Of a DNA stretch of 64,000 nucleotides, positions 54,540 to 64,000 are shown in pieces. The notes beneath the pieces were generated by a model, which saw nothing but the letters and a program-made list of their open reading frames with translations, was not told the origin of the DNA and made no database searches. A program made the translations under genes and the position numbers. The stretch covers positions 54,611,718 to 54,675,717 of the forward strand of contig OW387136.1 of the NCBI GenBank assembly GCA_936440205.1, given 5' to 3'. The stretch is from Lepidonotus clava (Eukaryota; Annelida; Polychaeta; Phyllodocida; Polynoidae). Position 1 is the stretch's first letter. Each line of letters starts with the position of its first letter.

Positions 54540-55010
54540 CTGAAATATACAGAGAAAAGGGGGAGAATTAGACACTTTATATATTGTATTAAAGTTACAG
54601 AAACTTTGATGGGAGTTAGAAGAAGCGGTCGTGGAGGGACTCCCGGGCCAGGTCGGCCTCTGGGACCTCGTTAAAGGCTACTGTTACAACACCGAGCTGG
54701 TTACGCTGAAATATATAGAGAAAAAGAGGAAAATTAGACACCTTATATATCATATTAAAGTTACATAGGGATTGATATAGGAGTTGGAAGAAGTGGCCGT
54801 GGAGGGACTCCCGGGCCAGGTCAGCCTCGGGGACCTCGTTAAAGGCTACGGTCACCACCCCCAAGCTGGTAACGCTGAAATAGTAATAGAAAAGGGGGAA
54901 AATCAGACACTTTATATATGATATTAAAGTTACACAGTGATTGACGGGAGTTGGAAGAAGCGGCCGTGGAGGGACTCCCGGGCCAGGTCGGCCTCTGGGA
55001 CCTCGGGGGG
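54540..55010 (-). repeat. 166-168-bp tandem copies of the HTATSF1 exon start and its acceptor
   Basis: The block starting AGAAG(C/T)GG on the plus strand occurs at 54455 (real exon), 54621, 54788 and 54956. Each unit contains the first 85 bp or so of the exon, the acceptor TTTCAG and about 80 bp of intron. The copy at 54705-54616 keeps an acceptor and an open frame to a stop after RFF. The copy at 54874-54785 keeps the acceptor but has an extra base. The 54956 copy is cut off at a G run. Used as exons these would truncate the UHM. Confidence 0.88.
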
Positions 55011-55619
55011 GGAAGTGGGGGGGGGGGGGGGGCGCGCTTTTTGAATTTTTTTCTAAACTACTTTTGGCAGAATTTGACATTAAAAAAGTCTAAATTTTGC
55101 CCCCAAAAAAAGTGGGGACCCCCTGCGCACCCCCCTCTAAATCCGCCACTGGCTTTGATACTGCCTTTCAAATGCAATTTACAATAACAGGAATCTTAAA
55201 TAAAAGGAAGGGAAGCTTGGCGACAGGACCTACACTCAATATGGATATAATCATAAAACTGAACTATATAGCTACAGGTCTATGGTGTACTGAAAAGATT
55301 AACTTTTACATGATAATTTACTTGAAGAACTTCGTGACGTATCACATAAACAATATCCTCTTGATCATTCTGCCCCCCTTTTAGGACGTCTTCATGACAT
55401 CATAACCTTACACACCCCACGACCTGGGATCCCTACCTCCACATGGTTACAAAGAAATACGCCTGTTCCCTTACCACGCCCCCTATTGGGCGCCTAACAA
55501 GTGATTAATCCCCCTGCGGACTGCCTGACGACCAGAACCAATCGGCCAGCTGGGGGATCCTTTACCCAATACACATGAAAGGCCTCGGCTGGGTTCTCAG
55601 ACCTCGGTCTCCTCAGCAG
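55011..55619. other. MITE fragment and intron-like sequence
   Basis: 55020-55155 has long G runs and ends AAATCCGCCACTGG, a GGCGGATTT-type MITE end. 55160-55600 has no feature. Confidence 0.4.
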
Positions 55620-55624
55620 GTAGC

Positions 55625-57180
55625 GAATAGGGAGGGGTATGGGCCACTTAGTGTACCCCGTCTTATTTAGTGGGTGGGGGTACTGAGGGGTGGGTATGGG
55701 GCACCTAGTGTGCACCGTCTTATTTAGTGGGAGGGGGTACTGAGGGGTGGGTATGGGGCATCTAGTGAACACCGTCTTATTTAGTGGGAGGGGGTACTGA
55801 GGGGTGGGTATGGGGCACCTAGTGATTACCGTCTTATTTAGTGGGTGGGGGTACTGAGGGGTGGGTATGGGGCACCTAGTGTGCACCGTCTTATTTAGTG
55901 GGAGGGGGTACTGAGGGGTGGGTATGGGGCACCTAGTGTACACCGTCTTATTTAGTGGGAGGGGGTACTGAGGGGTGGGTATGGGCCACTTAGTGTACCC
56001 CGTCTTATTTAGTGGGTGGGGGTACTGAGGGGTGGGTATGGGGCACCTAGTGTGCACCGTCTTATTTAGTGGGAGGGGGTACTGAGGGGTGGGTATCGGG
56101 CACCTAGTGAACACCGTCTTATTTAGTGGGAGGGGGTACGGAGGGGTGGGTATGGGGCACCTAGTGTACACCGTCTTATTTAGTGGGAGGGGAGGGGTAC
56201 TGAGGGGTGGGTATGGGGCACGTAGTGTACCCCGTCTTATTTAGTGGGAGGGAGTACTGAGGGGTGGGTATGGGGCACCTAGTGTACACCGTCTTATTTA
56301 GTGGGAGGGGAGGGGTACTGAGGGGTGGGTATGGGGCATGTAGTGTACCCCGTCTTATTTAGTGGGAGGGGAGGGGGTACTGAGGGGTGGGTATGGGGCA
56401 CCTAGTGTACACCGTCTTATTTAGTGGGAGGGGGTACTGAGGGGTGGGTATGGGGCACCTAGTGTACACAGTCTTATTTAGTGGGAGGGGGTACTGAGGG
56501 GTGGGTATGGGGCACCTAGTGTACACCGTCTTATTTAGTGGGAGGGGTACTAAGGGCTGGGTATGGGGCACCTAGTATGCACCGTCTTATTTAGTGGGAG
56601 GGGGTACTGAGGGGTGGGTATGGGGCACCTAGTGTACACCGTCTTATTTAGTGGCGGGGGGGGGGGGGGTACTGAGGGTTGGGTATGGGGCACCTAGTGT
56701 ACACCGTCTTATTTAGTGGGAGGGGGTACTGAGGGGTGGGTATGGGGCACCTAGTGTACACCGTCTTATTTAGTGGGAGGGGGTACTGAGGGGTGGGTAT
56801 GGGGCGCCTAGTGTACACCGTCTTATTTAGTGGGAGGGGGTACTGAGGGGTGGGTATGGGGCACCTAGTGTACACCGTCTTATTTAGTGGGAGGGGGTAC
56901 TGAGGGTTGGGTATGGGGCGCCTAGTGTACACCGTCTTATTTAGTGGGAGGGGGTACTGAGGGGTGGGTATGGGGCACCTAGTGTACACCGTCTTATTTA
57001 GTGGGAGGGGGTACTGAGGGTTGGGTATGGGGCGCCTAGTGTACACAGTCTTATTTAGTGGGAGGGGGTACTGAGGGGTGGGTATGGGGCACCTAGTGTA
57101 CACCGTCTTATTTAGTGGGAGGGAGTACTGAGGATTGGGTATGGGGCGCCTAGTGTACACCATCTTATTTAATGGGAGGT
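55625..57180 (-). repeat. 57-bp minisatellite, about 27 copies
   Basis: Minus-strand unit encodes VYTRCPIPTPQYPLPLNKT in frame, because 57 is a multiple of three; two stretches of 171 and about 180 codons stay open. Variants differ at a few positions, and some units carry extra GGGGA, breaking the frame. Treated as non-coding array. Confidence 0.95.
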
Positions 57181-57345
57181 ATCAGATAAAGGCGATAGCG
57201 GCTAAGGACCCTCTGTCATCTCTGTGTGTACACTCAGCACGTTATAACGGGAGTTAGCGGGTTCCACAGTCTCGGTTCACATGTGGGTTCCCCTACCCTC
57301 GGGTATCAGATAAGGGCGATAGCGGCTAAGGACCTTCTGTCATCC
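57178..57345. repeat. Short direct duplication
   Basis: GGTATCAGATAAAGGCGATAG-CGGCTAAGGACC occurs at 57178 and 57302 with one or two differences, about 124 bp apart. Confidence 0.8.
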
Positions 57346-57455
57346 CCACTCCCCTTACACATGCTTACCGGGTGAGTCCACACCCTCACCCCCCTTCTCG
57401 CAGAGTACACCATCTCACCAGGAGCTCCTGTTAGCCCCTTGTCCCCTCTTCACCA

Positions 57456-57830
57456 GACATCCTGGTGCATGTGAACTGACCCCCACTGCCCCCTACGGTA
57501 TCATAATTAGGACTTTGAATATGGAAGATAACATGAAATATACTCTGTGCATTAAGATTTTAACGACGGATTTCTTTTGATCAAATAATATCTGGCACTA
57601 TCTGGTATTGGATTATAATACCTCCTTTTCATTAGCAATATCCGCTGATATTTCTGGTCATCAACTTACTCGACGTCATTTCTCTTTTCTTTTTCATCCT
57701 GGTACATGTGAAGTGACCCCTATTGCTATCTGAGGGTATCAGAATTAGTACTTTGAACGTGCAATCTAGAGATCTCATAAAATATACTTCACCCTTTAGA
57801 ATTTAAAGGACGGGTTCATTACATCTAGTA
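57456..57830. repeat. Diverged direct duplication of about 235-bp spacing
   Basis: CATCCTGGT-CATGTGAA-TGACCCC and TATCA-AATTAG-ACTTTGAA occur at about 57460 and 57695, followed by similar AATATACT stretches. Confidence 0.6.
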
Positions 57831-58565
57831 TCTAATATCTGCTACTGTATCCTATCATTTGTACTGATATCAAACCTAAAGGTGATGACGATGATGATTG
57901 TTGGAGTTTAATTTCCGCTTAGCAATTCTTCAGTCATACAGACCACTCATAAATTTGACTGTACACAGAGCGAATCTGTGGGGGTGAGAATGAAGGCAAT
58001 GTATTAAACCTTAAGATGATTTTTTAAAAAAAAAGATTAAAGTATCATTTATGACGACCTTAACACACCTTCCCAGATCTGCATTCTACATTACCTACGC
58101 TCAAATCTGAACGCCCCCCCTCCCCCCAGAAGCCCCCTCACTACCCAAGGTCGTCGGCGCCCTGACGGGGCAGTGACCTTGATGTTGTTGAAGGTCGCCC
58201 CCAAGGTCAGAGGAGTCCTTCAGCCGGAAGTGCCTTGATCTTCCCTTATCTAACCACCAACCTGGATCAGTCGGCTCCGGCTAGACGAGGTTTGACTTTT
58301 TCTATGGGAAGGCCCTAACCCGCCGACAAAAGTCCTCAATCACCTTGTCGGGGTTCCCCTATGCTTGTCGGGCTTCCCCTAATCTCCAGGTTTAATTGAT
58401 AAGATAAGCGAATAGGGTGGTTACAAGGGTGAACGTAGACAGGGGCTTAGTACAGAGAACAGCTGTCATATGATACTCTGCATCATGGTTGTATGCAGAC
58501 ATATTCAGTGGCGGATCCAGGATCCGTGTGGGGATCCATGAAAGTGGAAAGTCACATCCGGAAAG
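57831..58565. other. Intergenic, no gene; MITE end
   Basis: 58507-58525 reads CAGTGGCGGATCCAGGATCC, a family A-type end, immediately before the 20-bp array. 58130-58260 is GC-rich but without a usable frame. Confidence 0.4.
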
Positions 58566-59335
58566 GATGAGGGCCCCTAGATTTAGGTGAGGGCCCCTAG
58601 ATTTAGGTGAGGGCCCCTAGATTTAGGTGAGGGCCCCTAGATTTAGGTGAGGGTCCCTAGATTTAGGTGAGGGCCCCTAGATTTAGGTGAGGGCCCCTAG
58701 ATTTAGGTGAGGGCCCCTGGATTTAGGTGAGGGCCCCTGGATTTAGGTGAGGGCCCCTGGATTTAGGTGAGGGCCCCTAGATTTAGGTGAGGGCCCCTAG
58801 ATTTAGGTGAGGGCCCCTAGATTTAGGTGAGGGCCCCTAGATTTAGGTGAGGGCCCCTGGATTTAGGTGAGGGCCCCTAGATTTAGGTGAGGGCCCCTAG
58901 ATTTAGGTGAGGGCCCCTAGATTTAGGTGAGGGCCCCAAGATTTAGGTGAGGACCCCAAGATTTAGGTGAGGGCCACTACATTTAGGTGGGGGGCTCACG
59001 ATTTAGGTGAGGGCCCCTAGACTTAGGTGAGGGCCCCTGGATTTAGGTGAGGGCCCCTAGATTTAGGTGAGGGCCCCTAGATTTAGGTGAGGGCCCCTAG
59101 ATTTAGGTGAGGGCCCCTAGATTTAGGTGAGGACCCCAAGATTTAGGTGAGGGCCACTACATTTAGGTGGGGGGCTCACGATTTAGGTGAGGGCCCCTAG
59201 ACTTAGGTGAGGGCCCCAAAATTTAGGTGAGGGTCCCTAGATTTAGGTGAGGGTCCCTAGATTTAGATGAGGGCCTCTAGATTTAGGTGAGGGCCCCTAG
59301 ATTTAAGTGGGGGTCCCTAGATTTGGTAAGCCAGG
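58566..59335 (+). repeat. 20-bp minisatellite, about 38 copies
   Basis: Unit: GATTTAGGTGAGGGCCCCTA. Contained within it, a run of distinctive variants (AAGATTTAGGTGAGGACCCC, GGGCCACTAC, GGGGGGCTCACG, CTAGACTTAGG) appears at 58930-59040 and again at 59130-59215, showing a 200-bp block duplicated within the array. Confidence 0.97.
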
Positions 59336-60452
59336 GGCCTGACTAGTCCCTGGATTTAAACTTACCGCTGCTACGTGCAACATGTGGTAGCGATAGACGG
59401 CCCACATTAATGAAGTAATCATTCCCGACCCCTAAGGAGGATTACATTTCCCTCGTCAAATCCCCGGTGGGACTCGCTTCCTCCGGGAACTTTTTAATAA
59501 TATTGTCGTTTTATTTTTTCATCCCTGTGCCTCTGTCATCGGGGTGTGGCCGTGGTGAGGGGTGTGTGTGTTGGGGGGGGGGGGAGTGAGACTTGACTGA
59601 CTGACGCATCCCTCACACTCTCCAAGCAGACCACCCTCTCTCTACCACTCTCAGGAAAATGGTGTGTGATATATTTTTCTCCCTCTTTCCGGATACTTCC
59701 ATGCGGAAGTTTAGAAAACAAAGCGAAGGGTTCTGTCGGCTTATTCTAAATATTGGACCGTTAAAATGCCAAGGGAATGACCACTTTCTGACGGGTGCAA
59801 AGCGCTGTGAGTGAGCACTATTAGGTAACAGTAGGCAATCACTTTACAGAGGGTATAAGAATACAGGATTAAGTAAATCAAACCGTTTTAAATCACTTTG
59901 TTGCATTATTGTAACAAAATATTTGCATTATTTTGTGGGGGGGGGGGGGGGGGGAACATAAGATAAATGAGCTTGCCAAGCACGAGATAAACACTGATAT
60001 TATGAAACACGGCCATGTAAAACAAATCCTAAAATGTACCACCATTATTTCGTTGGGTACCCCCTCCCCCCGGACCACAGAACACCGCCCCAAAAAATCA
60101 GAGTGTCAATATCAGGAAATAAACGAAAACCATTATAGACCTCTAACTGTGACCTCTAGCTACAAAACTGTCAAATTTAAGACCTTTTTAGGGCTTTAAA
60201 TTTTAGAAAGTCAATTTGAGACCTTTTAAGACTTGAGTTAAGACCTGTGTGGTACACTGTGCTCAGGAAAACGTCTAATAAGATTTCATTAGTTTGATTT
60301 GCAAAATAAAGTAACAATAATGCTAAATCGCCCCCCCCCCCCCCCCCTTCACATCCACGCCAGGGTAGACTCCCAACTTGTTGAGGCAAACCCTGGGATC
60401 TGAGCCCTGAGTGACTCTGACGGAATCTCTGCTTGGAGAGTGTCTCCCCCAG
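59336..60452. other. Intergenic; G and C homopolymer runs
   Basis: G runs at 59574-59584 and 59937-59954; C run at 60331-60347. No supported gene. Confidence 0.4.
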
Positions 60453-60623
60453 CTGCTGGTGCCCGGCGCCCCCCATACCTACACCTTGACTCACGCCGTC
60501 ACCAGCGGCCTGACCTCTGACCTCACCGAGCGGGCCTCAAGGACGTTCTGGGGTCACCACCGCCCATGTATTATAGAGCATTGGGTTGTAACTTGTATGC
60601 CGAAAATAAGAATATTACGTTAA
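60453..60623 (+). CDS. Candidate terminal exon, product not recognised
   Basis: After the pyrimidine tract and acceptor GTGTCTCCCCCAG the frame reads LLVPGAPHTYTLTHAVTSGL, then TSDLTERASRTFWGHHRPCI and a less convincing tail to a stop at 60623. AATAAA follows near 60690. The first 40 codons have GC-rich third positions. No partner exon is visible upstream on this strand, so it may be a gene fragment or chance. Confidence 0.22.
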   Translation: MLVPGAPHTYTLTHAVTSGLTSDLTERASRTFWGHHRPCIIEHWVVTCMPKIRILR

Positions 60624-60754
60624 TTGCATGTGTAACCCGTGCGCACAGAATATAGTACTAATTGTATGTGTAACATGCCTGTCCAAAATAAAATCTTTTA
60701 ATTCAGTGAGTGAGTAATGGATGTTTAACGTCGTACCGACAGCCAGGGTCATTT

Positions 60755-61005
60755 TCACAGCAAAAACGATTTGGGATGAATTCTGTCATTGGTGATCGTA
60801 TCTATGAGATGTAGGTGACAGGGTGGGCAACCAGCAGGGGATCAAAACCTGGAAATGATTTTTGCTGTACTCTTATCCCTTAGTGAACCCAGCACCAACC
60901 GGGAATTGAACCCAAAGAAACACTTGGTCAGTGCTGGGTCCGACCTATCGTTGCCTTATACAATCAGCAGGAGATACTGGGGGCCTATTCTACCTAGGAA
61001 CCCCC
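60755..61005 (-). mobile_element. Dispersed SINE-like element, copy 2
   Basis: Reverse-complement match to 41195-41450. On the minus strand GGGTTCAATTCCCGG is a good Pol III B-box match. Confidence 0.7.
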
Positions 61006-61010
61006 GCAGG

Positions 61011-61234
61011 GTGAACTTTACTATCACTTGTGTATGTAACTTGTATGTAACATGCGTAAAATATATTAATACAAGTGCAACTGTATAATCTCGTTTAAAA
61101 CTGAAATCGTTATTAAAATAACGTGAACTTTACTATCACTTGTGTATGTAACTTGTATGTAACATGCGTAAAATATATTAATACAAGTGCAACTGTATAA
61201 TCTCGTTTAAAACTGAAATCGTTATTAAAATAAC
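61011..61234. repeat. Two essentially identical 112-bp tandem copies
   Basis: GTGAACTTTACTATCACTTG starts at 61011 and at 61123, and the following 112 bp look identical. A very recent duplication or an assembly artefact. Confidence 0.92.
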
Positions 61235-61479
61235 GAGATTCTTCGCCTGTTAATGAAAAAGAAAAGTACTAAAGTTTGAATTAGATAATTGTAAGTTAAT
61301 CATATATTTGTATAAAGAAGAGGTTGTTATTTGCAAAAAGGAACTTATGTGGAAATAAAGGATATCCTATGATTGTGATTGGCCCCCTTTAAGGAACTGT
61401 ACTAAAGTGAGAAAAAATTTCTTGACATTTTAGAGATTTGAATTTGATCATGAACACATCGTGAAAACATAGGCACCAT

Positions 61480-63660
61480 GCTGAATAATATGTCTTTTTT
61501 TTTTCTTTTTTTTTTCCCAGAAAAAGTTGTCAGACACTAGCCACCTTGTCCACATTTGAATAATATGTCTTTGACCTTGTCTAAAATTTGGAGAGAGAAA
61601 AAAAAGAAATTTTGTAAAGATTGAAAATTGATGGTAGCTTTTGAACATTTTGCGCATCATAAAAATAAGGTTGCCATGCTGACAAATATGTCTGATGACT
61701 TTGTCTTAAACTTGGAAGTAAAAACAAATTTCTTGAAATTTAAAACTTTTAAAGTTGTATTTGGATATTTGGCATATCACTAAAACATGGCTGCGATGCT
61801 AACAAACATGCCTGATGATGGTATACTTGGAAGTTGAAAGAAATTTACCAAAAGTAAAAAATGTTTAAGTACTGTTAAATGTCAAATGACCTTGTCTAAA
61901 AGTTGCAAGCAAAGGTAAATTCCTAAATAAGAATAAAACTGGAGTCATTTTTGGACACTTGGCATATCATAAAAACATGGCTGCCATGCTGGGAAACATG
62001 TCTGATGTCCTTGTCTTAAATTTTGTAGTAAAAAGAAATTTCCTGAAAATAAAAGATTTTGAAGTCATTTTGGGCACTTGGCGCATCATAAAAAACATGG
62101 CTGCCATGTTGACACCCATGTCTGATAACCTTGTCTAGAACTTGGAAGTGAATAGAAATTTCATGAAAATTAAAAAATTTGAAGTCATTTTTGGACACTT
62201 TGCACATCATAAAAGCATAGCCGCCAAGCTGATAACCATGTCTGATGACCTTGTCTAAAACTTGGAAGTGAAAAGAAATTTCTTGAAAATTAAAAATCTT
62301 AAAATCATTTCTGTGCACTTGGCACATCATAAAAAGATGTCTGCTATGCTGATAAACATGTCAGCTGACCTTGTCTAAAACTTGGAAATAAAAAATTTCT
62401 TGAATATCAAAAATTTTGAAGTCATTTTTGGGCACTTGGTACATCATAAAAACATGGCCGCCATGCTGAGAAACACATCTGATGACCTTGTATAAAACTT
62501 GGAAGTAAAAAGAAATTTCTCGAAAATTAAAAATTTTGAAGTCATTTTGAGCCACTTGGCAAATCATAAAAACATGGCTGCCATGCTGATAAACATGTCA
62601 GATGACCTTGTCTAAAACTTGGAAGTAAAAAAGATTTCTTGAAAATCAAAAATTTTGAAGTCATTTTTGGGCACTTGGCACATCATAAAAACATGGCCGC
62701 CATGCTGATAACCATGTCTGATGACCTTGTCTAAAGCTTGGAAATAAAAAGAAATTTCATGAAAATCAAAAATTTTGAAGTCGTTTTTACACACTTGGCA
62801 CATCATAAAAACATGGCCGCCCTGCTGATAACCATGTCTGATAACCTTGTCTGATAACCTTGTCTAAAACTTGGAAGAAAAAAGAAATTTCATGAAAATA
62901 AAAAATTATGAAGTCGTTACGCACTTGGCACATCATAAAAACATGGCCGCCATGCTGATAAACATGTCTGATGACCTTGTCTGAAACTTGGAAATGGAAA
63001 GAAGATTCTTGAAAATTAAAAATTTTGAAGTCAGTTTTGGGCATTTTGCGCATCATAAAAACATGGCCGCCATGCTTATAAACATGTCTGATGACCTTGT
63101 CTAAAACTTGGAAGTAAAAAGAAATTTCTCGAAAATTAGAAATTTTGAAGTCATTTTTAGACACTTGGCGAATCATATAAACATTGCCGCCATGCTGATA
63201 ACCATGTCTGATGACCTTGTCTAAAACTTGGAAGTAAAAAGAAATTTTATGAAAATCAAAAATTTTGAAGTCATTTTTAAGCATTTGGAACATCATAAAA
63301 ACATGGCCGCCATGCTGAGAAACATGTCTGATGACCTTGTCTAAAACTTGGAAGTGAAAAGAAATTTCTTGCAAATTAAAAATTTTGAAGTAAATTCTGT
63401 GTACTTGGCGCATCATAAAAAAATGGCCGCCATGCTGAAAAACATGCCTGACGACCTTGTCTAAAACTTTGAAGTGGAAAGAAATTTCTTGGAAAAAATG
63501 AACAATTTTGAAGTCATTTTTGGGCACTTTGCATATCATAAAAACATGGCCGCCATGCTGACAAACATGTCGATGAACTTCTGTAAATGTTCAAATTGAG
63601 AAAAAATCTCATACAAATTTGAAATTGTGAACTTGTTTTTTCTCATTTGGCACACCATAA
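61480..63660 (-). repeat. 120-bp minisatellite, about 18 copies
   Basis: Plus-strand unit includes CATGGCCGCCATGCTGATAA, ACATGTCTGATGACCTTGTC, TAAAACTTGGAAGTAAAAAG and AAATTTCTTGAAAATTAAAA. The exact 120-bp period gives a 40-residue minus-strand peptide cycle (KNDFKIFDFQEISFYFQVLD...) that stays open for up to 250 codons. Copies near 61480-61900 are the most diverged. Considered non-coding. Confidence 0.95.
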
Positions 63661-64000
63661 CAAGAGAATGTAGGGGATTTGACACCTCTGTTCCGGTCTG
63701 TCGGTCAGCTAATAGCATGAGAGGCAATTGACCATCACCTGGGTTCCACACTCTCCTACTAGAATTGCCCAAAACTCAAAGTTGTTTATTATTGTTTTAA
63801 CTATCCTGAAACTTGTAAATTGTTATCAAATAACATGAATACAAGCAAAATACATATTAACTTATTAGAGAATTATGTAAAATACATTTAAGGTGTTTTT
63901 TTAAAGAATTATAACAACACAAAATCCATTCTAATGTAAAAATTGTCAAAGGCCATAGGACACATCTACACGTAACTAAATGTAACTAAAATCTCCTCTC
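63661..64000. other. Array flank, no feature
   Basis: AT-rich single-copy-looking sequence to the end of the window. Confidence 0.4.

Noticed and set aside
55625-57163. Long minus-strand frames with a 19-residue repeat (VYTRCPIPTPQYPLPLNKT)
   Set aside because: The unit is 57 bp, so any stop-free unit gives long open frames. Frame-breaking length variants occur between units, and there is no start context or non-repeat domain.
1-64000. CRISPR array, because several arrays have short regular units
   Set aside because: None has the repeat-unique spacer alternation; all are plain tandem repeats in a eukaryotic spliced-gene context.
1-64000. Retrovirus, LTR element or Polinton remains
   Set aside because: No long terminal repeats, polyprotein, integrase or capsid-like coding was recognised anywhere in the window.

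Overview
The window is nuclear DNA from a marine-type invertebrate, probably a lophotrochozoan such as a mollusc. This is inferred from spliced genes with conserved metazoan proteins, short exons in AT-rich introns, dense DNA-transposon relics, and many long minisatellites. The species cannot be named from sequence alone. There is no rRNA, no CRISPR, no bacterial operon and no virus-like element that I could support.

Region 1 (about 2.2-15.4 kb, minus strand) is one complete gene, an orthologue of CPEB1 (cytoplasmic polyadenylation element binding protein). All twelve coding exons join in frame to a 648-residue protein: an N-terminal conserved helix-like segment, a serine-rich segment, a glutamine-rich prion-like stretch (40 Q in 63 residues), two RRMs and a C-terminal ZZ zinc-binding domain. 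Its promoter side carries five CACGTG E-boxes in under 500 bp. Intron 1 holds a 1,035-bp DNA element with perfect 23-bp terminal inverted repeats.

Region 2 (about 15.4-53 kb) is mostly non-coding. It contains non-autonomous transposons of several families, tRNA-like SINE heads, microsatellites, and large tandem arrays with units of 50, 33, 85, 31, about 170 and 23 bp. A two-exon candidate gene (34149 to 31810, minus) and a coding-looking exon (50881 to 50630, minus) lie here; neither is recognised.

Region 3 (53.7-55.0 kb, minus strand) is the terminal coding exon of an HTATSF1 (Tat-SF1/Cus2) orthologue, with the end of the UHM-type RRM and a low-complexity tail. It is followed upstream by about three degraded tandem copies of its own 5' part. 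The rest of the window (55-64 kb) is arrays with units of 57, 20 and 120 bp plus dispersed repeats.

The most interesting pattern is that tandem duplications repeatedly begin inside an exon and run across the splice site into the intron: CPEB1 exon 2 (donor side, about 7 copies), CPEB1 exon 12 (acceptor side, 2 copies), the HTATSF1 last exon (acceptor side, 4 copies), and perhaps the 33-bp array between the two exons of the candidate gene. This gives ladders of decoy or alternative splice sites. Both recognised proteins act on mRNA (CPEB1 in translation and polyadenylation, HTATSF1 in U2 snRNP/splicing), but nothing here shows that they work together.
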